The notes under the pieces: model-generated
The model's input: only the letters and a program-made list of their open reading frames with translations
What the model was told of the DNA's origin: nothing
Databases searched by the model: none
Shown: piece after piece, positions 34,550 to 43,664 of the stretch
Numbering within the stretch: the stretch's first letter is position 1
Layout: every line of letters starts with the position of its first letter
Translations under genes and position numbers: made by a program
DNA from: Glycomyces sp. YM15
Lineage (GTDB): Bacteria; Actinomycetota; Actinomycetes; Mycobacteriales; Micromonosporaceae
NCBI RefSeq assembly: GCF_016918015.1
Contig: NZ_JAERMK010000009.1
Coordinates: 1 to 64,000, forward strand
Length of the DNA stretch: 64,000 nt
Direction of reading: 5' to 3'

Positions 34550-37500
34550 CAGTACTGGACCTCCGTGGTGCGCTTGCGGACGACGGTGACTTCGTCGCGC
34601 TGGTTGCCGGTGGGGCCGATGTAGTTGAACGCGTAGGAGAACTGGGCGTACCCGCCGATGAGGTGGGTGGGTTTGACGAGGAGGCGGGTGAGGGAGTTGT
34701 GGATGCCGCCGCGTTTGCCGGTGGTCTCGGTCTTCGGGACGTCGACCACGCGTTCCTGCGCGTGGTACATGTAGACGGTCCCCTGCGGCATGCGGTGGGA
34801 GACGACGAGGCGGGCGGCGACGACGCCGTTGCGGTTGACGGCCTCGACCCAGTCGTTGTCCTCGGCGCCGATGGCTTCGGCGTCCTGGGGGCTCATCCAG
34901 ATGTTGGGGCCGCCGCGCGAGAGCGTGAGCATGAGCAGGTTGTCCTGGTATTCGGAGTGGATGGACCACTTGGAGTGCGGGGTGAGGTAGCGGACGGCGA
35001 CGGCCCGCTCCCCCGTGGGGCCGACTTCGGGTTCGCCGAAGAGCTGGTGCATGTTGAGGGGTGGGCGGTAGACGGGCAGGGCCTCGCCGAACTCGTGCAT
35101 CCAGTCGTGGTCGAGGTAGCAGTGCATTCTGCCGGTGAGGGTGTGCCAGGGCTTGTCGTGTTCGAGGTTGATGGTGAACGGCGAGTAGCGGCGGTCGTGC
35201 GCTTCCTTGCCGGACCATTCGGGGCTGGCGCCGACGGGGGTGGGGCCGTGCTGGGTGTCGCTGAAGACGACGCGGCGTTCCTGGGAGCCGTGGACGAGTT
35301 CGTCGAAGTCGGTGCCGACGCGGGCGGCGAGGCGCTGGAAGCCTTGGGCGGCAAGGCGTCCGTTGCTGGTGCCGGAGAGCGCGAGGATCGTCTCGCAGAC
35401 TTTGACGTCGGTGTCGAGGAGGGGCCGGCCCGTGGCGGGCGCTTCGGTGGAGGTGCCGCAGCGTCCGGCGAGCCAGGGGATCTCGACGTCGGGTGTGAAT
35501 GAGACGCCTTTGACGGGAAGGCCTTTGGTCTCGGCGAGCGGGCCGAGGGCCTGCATCTTGGCGGCGACGGCGGGGTAGTCGCGTTCGACGCTGAGGATCG
35601 CGGGCGCGGTCCTGCCCGGGACGGGCGGGACGCCTTCGGCTTTCCAGTCGGGGGCGATGCCGCCGGGCTGGGCGAGTTCCCCCGGCGTGTCGTGCTGGTG
35701 CGGGGCGGCGACCAGGTCGGTGGCGACGCCGAGGTGGTCTTCGGCGAGTTCGGAGAAGCGCCGGGCGAGGGCCTGGAAGGCCTCGAAGTCGGTGCGGGCC
35801 TGCCAGGGCGGGTCGATCGCGGGCGAGAAGGCGTGCACGAACGGATGCATGTCCGTTGTGGACAGGTCGTGTTTCTCGTACCAGGTGGCGGCCGGGAGCA
35901 CGATGTCGGAGAGGAGCGTCGTGCTGGTCATGCGGAAGTCGAGCGAGAGGAGGAGGTCGAGTTTCCCTTGGGGCGCTTCGCCGTGCCACACGACGTCGGC
36001 CGGGCGGTCGTCCGGTCCGGCCTCATCGCCCTGCACCGAGTTCTGGGTGCCGAGCAGGTGCTTGAGGAAGTACTCGTCGCCTTTCGCGCTGGAGCCGAAC
36101 AGGTTCGCGCGCCAGACGGTGAGCAGGCGCGGCCAGTTCTCGGGCGCGTCCGGGTCCTCGCAGGCGAATCGCAGGTCGCCCGAGGCGAGTTCGCGGGCGA
36201 CGTAGGCGGCCGGCTCGAGCCCGGCCTCGCGCGCCTCCTGCGCGATGAGCAGGGGGTTGCGGTTGAACGTGGGGTAGGAGGGCATCCAGCCCATGCGGGC
36301 GGAGGCGGCGACGAGGTCGGCCGTGTGGGTGGCGGCGAGGCGGCCGGGGCCGGTGGCGGAGGTGAGGGCGTCGGACTTGTAGGTGTCGTAGCGCCACTGG
36401 TCGGTGTGCAGGTACCAGTACGGGGTCGCGGCCATGAACCGGGCGGGCCGGGTCCAGTCCATCGCCGATGCGTAGGTGGCCCAACCGGTCTGGGTGCGGC
36501 ATTTCTCCTGGCCGACGTAGTGCGCCCAGCCGCCGCCGTTCTTCCCCTGGCAGCCGGTGAGCAGCAGGAGGGTGAGGAACGCCCGGTACATGGTGTCGCC
36601 GTGGAACCACTGGTTCGTGCCCGCGCCGAGCACGATCATCGCCCGGCCGCCCGAATCCCTTGCGGTGGCGGCGAACTCGCGGGCGATGCGGATCGTCCGG
36701 TCGGCCTTCACCGAGGTGACCGACTCGGACCAGGCGGGGGTGCACGGCTGCGATGCGTCGTCGTAGCCGGTGGGCCACCGGCCCGGCAGGCCCGGCCGGG
36801 CCACCCCGTACTGGGCGAGGAGGAGGTCGAACACGGTGGTCACCAGGCGGCCCTCGACCCGGCGGACCGGGACGCCCCGCAGCGAGACGTCCCCATCGGG
36901 GTCGTCGGCGGGGTCGTCGAAGCGCGGCAGGGCGATCGTCTCGCTCTCGCAGCCTTCCTCATGGAAGCTGAGCAGCGGTTTGGCGCCTTCGAGGTCGAGG
37001 TTCCAGTTGCCCTGGCGCTCCTCGTCCCAGCGGTGGCCGAGGGTGCCGTGCGGGGCGCGGGCCTCGCCGGTGCGCGCGTCGATGAAGACCGGCTTCCATT
37101 CGGCGTACGGTTCCTCGCCGGGCAGGGCGTCGCGGCGCAGGAACTTGCCGGGCACGAGGTTCCCGTCCCGCTCGACGAGCTCGACCAGGAACGGCAGGTC
37201 GGTGTACTTGCGCACGTAGGCGTCGAAGGCTTCCGTGCGCTCGTCCGCGAAGTGCTCCTTGAGGATCACGTGGCCCATCGCCATGGCGAGGGCGCCGTCG
37301 GTGCCCGGGTGCGGGGCGAGCCATTCGTCGGCGAACTTCGCGGCGTCGTTGTAGTCGGGCGCCACGGTGATGACCTTCTGACCCCGGTAGCGGGCCTCGG
37401 CCATCCAGTGCGCGTCCGGGGTGCGCGTGACGGGCACGTTGGAGCCCCAGAGCATGAGGTACGCGGCGTCCCACCAGTCCCCCGACTCCGGGACGTCGGT

Positions 37501-38232
37501 CTGGTCGCCGAAGACCTGCGGGGACGCGACCGGCAGGTCGGCGTACCAGTCGTAGAACGACAGCATCGAGCCGCCGAGCAGGTTCACGAACCGCGCCCCG
37601 ACGCCCTGGGAGACCTGCGACATCGCGGGGATCGGGCTGAACCCGGCGATGCGGTCGGGCCCGTAGGCGCCGATGGTGTGGACGTGGGCGGCGGCGGCGA
37701 TCTCGACCGCCTCGTCCCAGGTGATGCGCACCAAGCCGCCCTTGCCGCGCGCGGACTGGTAGCGGCGGCGCTTCTCGGGGTCGGTGGTGACCTCGGCCCA
37801 GGCGGCGACCGGGTCGCCAAGGCGCGCTTTGGCTTCGCGGTACATCTCGACGAGGACGCCGCGACCGTACGGGTAGCGCACCCGCGTGGGCGAGTACGTG
37901 TACCAGGAGAAGGCCGCGCCGCGGGGGCAGCCGCGCGGCTCGTACTCGGGGCGGTCGGGGCCCACCGAGGGGTAGTCGGTCGCCTGGGTCTCCCAGGTGA
38001 TGATGCCGTCCTTGACGTAGACGTTCCACGAGCACGAGCCGGTGCAGTTGACGCCGTGGGTGGAGCGCACGACCTTGTCGTGGCTCCAGCGGTCCCGGTA
38101 GAACACGTCGCCTTCGCGGCCGCCCTCCTTGAACACCGTCCGCAGGTCCTCTGTGGATTCGGAGCGGGTGAGGAAGAGTCCGGTGCGCAGGAGGAGATCG
38201 GAGGCGGAGGCGGCCTCGTCGGTTCGCGGCAT
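34549..38232 (-). CDS. narG: Respiratory nitrate reductase subunit alpha (molybdenum)
   Basis: Catalytic subunit reducing nitrate to nitrite at a Mo-bis-MGD centre; membrane-associated on the cytoplasmic side. The 1227-residue product is full length. The FS0 [4Fe-4S] ligands lie in STHGVNCTGSCSWNVYVKDG (His plus Cys residues). The Mo ligand Asp is in DWYADLPVASPQVFG, equivalent to Asp222 of E. coli. It has no twin-arginine export signal. First gene of narGHJI, divergent from narK across a 191-bp promoter region. Confidence 0.98.
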   Translation of the reverse strand: MPRTDEAASASDLLLRTGLFLTRSESTEDLRTVFKEGGREGDVFYRDRWSHDKVVRSTHGVNCTGSCSWNVYVKDGIITWETQATDYPSVGPDRPEYEPRGCPRGAAFSWYTYSPTRVRYPYGRGVLVEMYREAKARLGDPVAAWAEVTTDPEKRRRYQSARGKGGLVRITWDEAVEIAAAAHVHTIGAYGPDRIAGFSPIPAMSQVSQGVGARFVNLLGGSMLSFYDWYADLPVASPQVFGDQTDVPESGDWWDAAYLMLWGSNVPVTRTPDAHWMAEARYRGQKVITVAPDYNDAAKFADEWLAPHPGTDGALAMAMGHVILKEHFADERTEAFDAYVRKYTDLPFLVELVERDGNLVPGKFLRRDALPGEEPYAEWKPVFIDARTGEARAPHGTLGHRWDEERQGNWNLDLEGAKPLLSFHEEGCESETIALPRFDDPADDPDGDVSLRGVPVRRVEGRLVTTVFDLLLAQYGVARPGLPGRWPTGYDDASQPCTPAWSESVTSVKADRTIRIAREFAATARDSGGRAMIVLGAGTNQWFHGDTMYRAFLTLLLLTGCQGKNGGGWAHYVGQEKCRTQTGWATYASAMDWTRPARFMAATPYWYLHTDQWRYDTYKSDALTSATGPGRLAATHTADLVAASARMGWMPSYPTFNRNPLLIAQEAREAGLEPAAYVARELASGDLRFACEDPDAPENWPRLLTVWRANLFGSSAKGDEYFLKHLLGTQNSVQGDEAGPDDRPADVVWHGEAPQGKLDLLLSLDFRMTSTTLLSDIVLPAATWYEKHDLSTTDMHPFVHAFSPAIDPPWQARTDFEAFQALARRFSELAEDHLGVATDLVAAPHQHDTPGELAQPGGIAPDWKAEGVPPVPGRTAPAILSVERDYPAVAAKMQALGPLAETKGLPVKGVSFTPDVEIPWLAGRCGTSTEAPATGRPLLDTDVKVCETILALSGTSNGRLAAQGFQRLAARVGTDFDELVHGSQERRVVFSDTQHGPTPVGASPEWSGKEAHDRRYSPFTINLEHDKPWHTLTGRMHCYLDHDWMHEFGEALPVYRPPLNMHQLFGEPEVGPTGERAVAVRYLTPHSKWSIHSEYQDNLLMLTLSRGGPNIWMSPQDAEAIGAEDNDWVEAVNRNGVVAARLVVSHRMPQGTVYMYHAQERVVDVPKTETTGKRGGIHNSLTRLLVKPTHLIGGYAQFSYAFNYIGPTGNQRDEVTVVRKRTTEVQY

Positions 38233-38295
38233 GCGGCTGGCTCCCTTCGAGCGTCTGGCTGACTTCTGTATCGAAGCAGGAGTCCGCTGCTCAGA

Positions 38296-38315
38296 TTAGG
38301 GTCTTTGGTCCCGCC
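38296..38315. promoter_or_regulatory. DevR/DosR-like box between narG and narK
   Basis: TTAGGGTCTTTGGTCCCGCC fits 15 of 20 positions of the DevR palindrome as I remember it (TTsGGGACTwwAGTCCCsAA). A further GGACTAAT half-site lies at 38321-38328. DevR-type regulators switch on hypoxia genes in mycobacteria and streptomycetes, including nar clusters. The site is 64 bp upstream of narG and 109 bp upstream of narK. Confidence 0.6.
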
Positions 38316-38384
38316 GAAGAGGACTAATCGGCATACTGTCCAGGGACCCGATACCCGGTCCAGCGCATCGCAAACGCTGGGAGA

Positions 38385-38412
38385 GTTGCGGCGGTTGACG
38401 ATCCGCCGCGAC
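38385..38412 (+). promoter_or_regulatory. Hairpin abutting the narK ribosome binding site
   Basis: GTTGCGGCGG and CCGCCGCGAC pair over 10 bp (one G-U) around an 8-base loop. The AGGAGG ribosome site follows 1 nt later at 38414-38419, with the ATG at 38424. The position suggests control of translation or a 5'-end stabiliser; no function is shown. Confidence 0.5.
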
Positions 38413-38423
38413 TAGGAGGCCAG

Positions 38424-39629
38424 ATGAGCATCGCCACCCCGGACCGGACCACCGCCGCGCAGCGCGGGGCCGGGTCCAATCTCGCCCTGGCGACCGCCGC
38501 GTTCGCATTGACGTTCTGGGCGTGGAACCTCATCGGCCCGCTCTCGAAGACCTACGCCGACCGCCTCGACCTCGACCCGACGCAGGTCTCGATCCTGGTC
38601 GCGTTCCCGGTGCTGGTGGGCGCGGTGGGGCGCATCCCGGCGGGCATCCTCACCGACAGGCTCGGCGGCCGGGTCATGCTCACCGCCTCCTGCTTCGTCG
38701 CGATCGTCCCGGTGCTCCTCGTGGGCCTCTCCGGCAACTCCTATGCGGCACTGCTGGTCTCGGGCTTCCTGCTCGGCGTCGCGGGCACCTCGTTCGCGGT
38801 CGGCATCCCGTTCGTCAACGCCTGGTACCCGCCCGCGAAGCGCGGCTTCGCGACCGGGGTCTTCGGCGCCGGCATGGGCGGCACCGCGCTCTCGGCGTTC
38901 CTCACCCCGCGGCTCGTCGACGGCATGGGGCTCTTGCCTACACACCTGCTCATGTGCGCCGCGCTCGGCGCGATGGGCCTCATCACCTGGACGTTCGCGC
39001 GCAACGCCCCGCAGTGGCGGGCCTCGAGCGAACCGGCGCTGCCGCGCCTCAAAGCCGTCATGAAGCTCAAGGTCACCTGGCAGATGTCGCTGCTGTACGC
39101 GATCGCGTTCGGCGGCTTCGTCGCGTTCTCGACCTACCTGCCGACGATGCTGGTGTCCGCCTACGACCTCGCGCAGACCGACGCGGGACTGCGCGCCGCC
39201 GGGTTCAGCCTCGCCGCCGTCATCGCCCGCCCGGCGGGCGGCATCCTCTCCGACCGCGTGGGACCGCTCAAGGTCTGCCTCACCTCGTTCTTCGGGGCCG
39301 CGTTCATGGCGGTGATCCTCGCGTTCGAACCGCCGCTGGAGATCCCGGCCGGGACCTCGTTCGTCCTCATGGCCCTGTTCCTCGGCCTCGGCACCGGCGG
39401 CGTGTTCGCACTCGTCGCCGAACTGGTCGACCCCGCCCGCGTCGGCGGCGTCACCGGGATCGTGGGCGCGGCCGGCGGCCTCGGCGGCTACTTCCCGCCG
39501 CTCATCATGGGCGCGAACTACCAGGCCAACGGCGACTACACGATCGGGCTGCTGCTGCTCTCGGTCACGGCGCTCCTGGTCGGGCTGTTCACCCTCAAGT
39601 CGTTCCGGAAGGCCCCCGCGCCGACCTGA
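38424..39629 (+). CDS. narK: Nitrate/nitrite transporter, MFS NarK family
   Basis: Inner-membrane transporter for nitrate uptake or nitrate/nitrite exchange, supplying NarG. The 401-residue, 12-helix product has the nitrate-porter signature segments GxxxARP-like RIPAGILTDRLGGR, the second-half equivalent ARPAGGILSDRVGP, and glycine-rich GVFGAGMGGTAL and GIVGAAGGLGGYFPP, the NNP motif regions. The start is set by AGGAGG. Divergent from narG and likely co-regulated through the shared promoter. Confidence 0.95.
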   Translation: MSIATPDRTTAAQRGAGSNLALATAAFALTFWAWNLIGPLSKTYADRLDLDPTQVSILVAFPVLVGAVGRIPAGILTDRLGGRVMLTASCFVAIVPVLLVGLSGNSYAALLVSGFLLGVAGTSFAVGIPFVNAWYPPAKRGFATGVFGAGMGGTALSAFLTPRLVDGMGLLPTHLLMCAALGAMGLITWTFARNAPQWRASSEPALPRLKAVMKLKVTWQMSLLYAIAFGGFVAFSTYLPTMLVSAYDLAQTDAGLRAAGFSLAAVIARPAGGILSDRVGPLKVCLTSFFGAAFMAVILAFEPPLEIPAGTSFVLMALFLGLGTGGVFALVAELVDPARVGGVTGIVGAAGGLGGYFPPLIMGANYQANGDYTIGLLLLSVTALLVGLFTLKSFRKAPAPT

Positions 39630-39654
39630 TTACTCCTCGCGAATGAACGCGGCA

Positions 39655-39690
39655 GGGCCGGAATCCCCCTCAAGGCGGAGGATCCGGCCC
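39655..39690 (+). terminator. Terminator after narK
   Basis: Arms gggccggaatcc and ggatccggccc pair with a single bulged base around a 13-base loop, 26 bp after the narK stop and 24 bp before the ABC gene start. Confidence 0.65.
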
Positions 39691-39713
39691 GATCCGCGTC
39701 CTAGGGTGACACC

Positions 39714-40583
39714 ATGCTCGAAATCAAGGACCTGCACAAGCGGTTCGGCGACACCGTGGCCCTCGACGGGGTGTCGCTCACCGCCGCCCCCGGAGAAGTG
39801 GTCGGATTCGTCGGCGCGAACGGCGCCGGGAAGACCACCACCATGCGCATCGCCATGGGCGTCCTCGCCGCCGACAGCGGGCAGATCGTCTACGACGGCA
39901 CCCCTCTCGACGTCGAGACGCGCCGCCGATTCGGCTACATGCCTTCGGAACGGGGCCTCTACCCGAAGATGAAGACCGCCGAGCAGATCGCCTACTTCGG
40001 CGAGCTCCACGGCATGAGCCGCGCCGAGGCCAAACGCGCCGCCGCCGCACTCCTGGAGCAGCTCAACCTCGCCGACCGCGCCGGCGACTTCGTCCAAGAC
40101 CTCTCCCTCGGCAACCAGCAGCGCGTCCAGCTCGCCGTCTCGCTCGTGCACGACCCCGAAGCGCTCATCCTCGACGAGCCGTTCTCCGGCCTCGACCCGA
40201 TCGCCGTCGACGTCATGGGCACCGCCCTCAAGGACCGCGCCGCGAACGGCGCGCCCGTCATCTTCTCCAGCCACCAGCTCGACCTCATCGAGCGGCTCTG
40301 CGACTCCGTGGTCATCATCGGCAGCGGGCGGATCATCGCCGCCGGGTCCGTGGAAGCGCTGAAGGCCAAGGAGGTCAAGCAGTTGCGCGTGAGCGTCCAG
40401 ACCCCCGAGGACCTCACGGACGCCCTCCCCGGCACCGTCACCCGCGACGGCGACGACTACCTCGTGGAGGACGCGGACGACCAGGAGGTGCTGCGCGTCG
40501 CCGTCGCCGCCGGCCGCGTCACCCACTTCGCCTACGACCAGCCCACCATCGCCGAGATCTTCCGAGAGGCCGTGACCCGATGA
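39714..40583 (+). CDS. ABC transporter ATP-binding protein (NatA/DrrA-like exporter)
   Basis: ATPase of an ABC-2 type exporter. The 289-residue product has Walker A GANGAGKTT, the signature LSLGNQQRVQLA (LSGGQ variant, Gly-Gly replaced by Leu-Gly), Walker B LILDEPFSGLD and the H-loop FSSHQLD. The C-terminal ~70 residues form a small accessory domain seen in NatA-type proteins (LRVSVQTPEDLTDALPGT region). The GGTGA ribosome site lies just upstream of the ATG. It overlaps the permease gene by 4 bp. Substrate unknown; sodium, drug or lipid export have all been reported for relatives. Confidence 0.92.
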   Translation: MLEIKDLHKRFGDTVALDGVSLTAAPGEVVGFVGANGAGKTTTMRIAMGVLAADSGQIVYDGTPLDVETRRRFGYMPSERGLYPKMKTAEQIAYFGELHGMSRAEAKRAAAALLEQLNLADRAGDFVQDLSLGNQQRVQLAVSLVHDPEALILDEPFSGLDPIAVDVMGTALKDRAANGAPVIFSSHQLDLIERLCDSVVIIGSGRIIAAGSVEALKAKEVKQLRVSVQTPEDLTDALPGTVTRDGDDYLVEDADDQEVLRVAVAAGRVTHFAYDQPTIAEIFREAVTR

Positions 40584-41767
40584 GCGCCCAGACTCCCCAG
40601 GCCTCCCGCATGCGCGGCCTCCTGCTCGTGGCCGGACGCGAGATCCGCGTCCGCGGCCTCTCCAAGGCCAACCTCATCAGCCTCATCGTCACCGTCGTCA
40701 TCGTCGGCGTCCTCGCCGCCCTCCCGAGCCTCATCGGCGGGGACGACAGCGACGAGAAGATCGGCCTCGCCGGGTCGACGGCACCCGCCATGCAGGCCCA
40801 GCTCGACGCCATGGGCGGCTTCGACATCACGATCTACGATTCCGCCGCGGAGGCCGAGCAGGCCGTCGAGGACGAGACCGTCGAAGCGGCCGTGACCGAC
40901 GGGGCGCTCTACAGCCTCGACGGGGTCGCCAACGAGGTCGAGACGAAGATCGACGCCGCCTGGCAGGCCGCGAGCGTGCAGACGAACCTCGCGGCCGCCG
41001 GACTCAGCGACCAGGAGATCACCGGCGCGCTCACCGTGCAGCCGCTCGAATTCGTGACCCTGGAGTCGGCGAGCGGCGTCACCGGCCCGCTCGACTACTT
41101 CACCGGCCTGATCATCTCCATCATCATGTTCATGATGCTCATGACCCCCGTGCAGTACATCGCCATGGGCGTCGTCGAGGAGAAGTCCAGCCGGATCGTC
41201 GAAATCCTCCTCACCAGCCTCAAACCGTGGCAGCTTCTCGGCGGCAAGGTCATCGGCCTCGGCGTCATCTCCCTGGTCAACCTCGTCGCCATGATCGCCG
41301 TGGGCCTCGGCGTCTCCGCCGCCACCGGCATGCTCGCCGACCTGCCGCCGGGCACCTCCTCCGCGGCCGTCTCCACGATCGGCTGGTGGCTGCTCGCGTT
41401 CGCGCTCTTCGGCACCCTGGCCGGCGGCGTCGGCTCGCTCGTCTCGCGCCAAGAGGAGTCCGGGTCGGTCCTGACCCCGCTCATCATGTCGCTGACGCTC
41501 AGCTATCTCGGCGCGATCTTCCTGCTGAACGCCCCCACGAGCACGTTCGCGGAGGTCCTCTCGATCGTCCCGCCGTTCTCGGGGATCGCGATGCCCACCC
41601 GCATGGCGATCGCCGAGGTGCCCGCCTGGCAGATCGTCCTCTCCGGCGTGCTCCTGGCGCTCGCGGCGGGCGGGGCGCTCGCGCTCGGCTCGCAGCTGTA
41701 CAAGCGCAGCGTCCTGTACACGGGCTCGCGCATGAAGCTCAGCGAGGCGCTCCGCCGCGCGGCGTAG
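40580..41767 (+). CDS. ABC-2 type exporter permease (NatB-like)
   Basis: Membrane partner of the preceding ATPase, 395 residues. One N-terminal helix (LISLIVTVVIVGVLAALPSL) is followed by a ~150-residue extracytoplasmic domain (DDSDEKIGLAG to VTGPLDYF). Five or six C-terminal helices follow, with the ABC-2 hallmark MGVVEEKSSRIVEILLTSL and the helix VISLVNLVAMIAVGL. The coupled start and shared terminator show a two-gene unit. The substrate cannot be told from sequence. Confidence 0.9.
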   Translation: MSAQTPQASRMRGLLLVAGREIRVRGLSKANLISLIVTVVIVGVLAALPSLIGGDDSDEKIGLAGSTAPAMQAQLDAMGGFDITIYDSAAEAEQAVEDETVEAAVTDGALYSLDGVANEVETKIDAAWQAASVQTNLAAAGLSDQEITGALTVQPLEFVTLESASGVTGPLDYFTGLIISIIMFMMLMTPVQYIAMGVVEEKSSRIVEILLTSLKPWQLLGGKVIGLGVISLVNLVAMIAVGLGVSAATGMLADLPPGTSSAAVSTIGWWLLAFALFGTLAGGVGSLVSRQEESGSVLTPLIMSLTLSYLGAIFLLNAPTSTFAEVLSIVPPFSGIAMPTRMAIAEVPAWQIVLSGVLLALAAGGALALGSQLYKRSVLYTGSRMKLSEALRRAA

Positions 41768-41779
41768 ACCACGACAGCA

Positions 41780-41806
41780 AGGGCCCGGGATTCGATCCCG
41801 GGCCCT
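41780..41806. terminator. Bidirectional terminator between exporter and purine permease genes
   Basis: A perfect 12-bp stem (agggcccgggat / atcccgggccct) with a tcg loop, 12 bp after the exporter stop; the purine permease gene converges from the right. Confidence 0.85.
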
Positions 41807-41857
41807 GTTCGCTTGTCCCGCTTGCTCGGTCAAGCGGTGCTGTTCCGTGAGGCGGTG

Positions 41858-43231
41858 CTACTCCGTCAAGAACAGGAAGTAGCCGATCGAGGCGAGCATG
41901 AGCACCCACGCGATCGGGTGCACCTCGCGCCAGCGGCCCTTGGCGGCCATCATGACCGGGAAGAACACCAGGCCCAGGGCGATGCCGTTCGAGATCGAGT
42001 ACGTCAGCGGCATCGCGGCGACGATGAGGAACGCCGGGATCGCGTACTCCAGCTTGTCCCAGGCGATCTGGCCGAGCGACTTCGCCATGAGCACGCCCAC
42101 GACGATCAGCGCGGGCGCGGTGACCTCGGGGTTGTTGGCGACCAGGCCGAACACCGGGAACGCCACCAGTGACACGACGAACCAGAAAGCGGTCGTCACC
42201 GCGGTGAGACCGGTACGGCCGCCGACCGAGACGCCCGCAGTGGACTCGATGTACGCCGTGGTGGTCGAGGTGCCGAGGACCGCGCCGGCCGAGGTCGCGA
42301 TCGAGTCGGCGGCGAGGGCGCGGCCCGCGCGGGGCAGCTTGCCGTCCTTGGTGAGCCCGGCCTGGCCCGCGACGGCGAACAGTGTCCCTGCGGTGTCGAA
42401 GAAGTCCACGAACAGCATGGTCAGGATGACCGCGATCATGTGGACCGTGAACGCGTCCTCGAAGCCCGTGAAGGCCGCGCCGAACGAGTCGAGGTTCGGC
42501 GTGAAGCCGTCGGTGAGCTCCAGGTCGATGACGCCGGTCAGGAGACCGACGGCCAGCGTGGCGAGCATGCCGTAGAAGACGCCGCCCTTCCAGCCCAGGA
42601 CCATGAACACGGCGGTGACGATGAGGCCGAACACGGTGAGCAGCACCGGGCCCGAGCCCTCGCCGCTGAAGCTGCCGATGGTGACCAGCGTGGCCGGGGA
42701 GTCGACGACGATGCCGCCGCCCTTGAGGCCGATGAACGCGATGAACAGGCCGATGCCCGCGCCGACGGCGAGCTTGAGCTGCACCGGGATCGCGTTGATG
42801 ATCGCTTCGCGCGCACCGGTGACGGCGAGGATCAGGAACAGCACACCGGAGACGAGCGTGCCGGTCAGCGCCGTCTGCCACGGGATGCCGAGGGTCAGGA
42901 CCACGGTGAACGCGAAGAACGCGTTCAGGCCCATGCCCGGAGCCGTGGCGATCGGGTAGCGGGCCCACAGGCCCATGACGAGGCAGCCGAGCGCGGAGGC
43001 CAGCGCGGTCGCGGTGAAGACCGCGCCCGGGTTGGGCGCGTCGACCCCGGCGTCGGAGAGCCCGAAGCTGAGGATGCCGGGGTTGACGGCGAGGATGTAC
43101 GCCATCGCGAGGAAGGTCGTGGTCCCGGCGAGGACCTCGCGCTTCCAGTTGGTCTTGTTCTCGGTCATGCCGAAGAACTTGTCGACGCGGCCGGTGGGCG
43201 CGTCCTTCTTCTCTGTGGCGTCAGTGGCCAT
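41858..43231 (-). CDS. Purine permease, AzgA-like NCS2 family
   Basis: Proton-coupled uptake of hypoxanthine, guanine or adenine (AzgA/PbuG branch). The 457-residue product has about 14 membrane segments and the branch hallmarks TTFLAMAYILAVNPGIL, GMGLNAFFAFTVV, and the conserved FVDFFDTAGTLFAVAGQAGL in helix 8 or so; a later segment reads GTSTTTAYIESTAGVSVGGRTG. The ATG at 43231 has AGGAG 12 bp upstream. It would feed substrate to the hpt product encoded earlier in the window. Confidence 0.93.
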   Translation of the reverse strand: MATDATEKKDAPTGRVDKFFGMTENKTNWKREVLAGTTTFLAMAYILAVNPGILSFGLSDAGVDAPNPGAVFTATALASALGCLVMGLWARYPIATAPGMGLNAFFAFTVVLTLGIPWQTALTGTLVSGVLFLILAVTGAREAIINAIPVQLKLAVGAGIGLFIAFIGLKGGGIVVDSPATLVTIGSFSGEGSGPVLLTVFGLIVTAVFMVLGWKGGVFYGMLATLAVGLLTGVIDLELTDGFTPNLDSFGAAFTGFEDAFTVHMIAVILTMLFVDFFDTAGTLFAVAGQAGLTKDGKLPRAGRALAADSIATSAGAVLGTSTTTAYIESTAGVSVGGRTGLTAVTTAFWFVVSLVAFPVFGLVANNPEVTAPALIVVGVLMAKSLGQIAWDKLEYAIPAFLIVAAMPLTYSISNGIALGLVFFPVMMAAKGRWREVHPIAWVLMLASIGYFLFLTE

Positions 43232-43407
43232 GTGGCGGGCACTCCTGTGCGGGCGCGGTGCGATGCCGGGCAGCTGGCACCTCGGGAAACAGGGTAACGG
43301 GGCAGGTCTGAACCTGCCGGTAATGTACCGGGTCCGCCGGCTGAAGGAAAGTATTCGGGCCTCGCGAATGTGAGTTTTACGCACTCGCTATGAGCTGGAA
43401 AACAGGC

Positions 43408-43490
43408 GACGCCCCGGAGCCAAGGGGGGGACGGCTCCGGGGCGTCGACTTAGGGTCGGGCCCCCGGTGGCAGGATTCCGGGGGCCCGAC
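43408..43490. other. Two adjacent long hairpins in the 43232-43617 gap
   Basis: Hairpin 1 (43408-43446) has 14-bp arms gacgccccggagcc / ggctccggggcgtc with a G-run loop. Hairpin 2 (43455-43490) has 13-bp arms gtcgggcccccgg / ccgggggcccgac. They lie 8 bp apart upstream of the purine permease start and well past the LPXTG gene end. They may be tandem terminators or structured RNA; the rest of the gap shows no gene. Confidence 0.7.
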
Positions 43491-43617
43491 AAGGACCGCA
43501 CCGTCAAGCAGCGGGCGGTAGTCGAGGTGCCTCTACCCGACGAATCGGGCTTCTTGTCTTGAGACAACTGCTAAACGCGACGGCGGCTCGACCGGTTGCA
43601 TAACAGTTGGGTAACGG

Positions 43618-43664
43618 CCCGGGTTTCGGCGCGGGACCGCCGTGGGCCCCGCGCCGATCCCGGG
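43618..43664 (-). terminator. Terminator after the first LPXTG gene
   Basis: Arms cccgggtttcggcgcggg and cccgcgccgatcccggg pair over about 17 positions with one small mismatch, directly after the stop codon of the LPXTG protein gene (minus strand). Confidence 0.75.
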
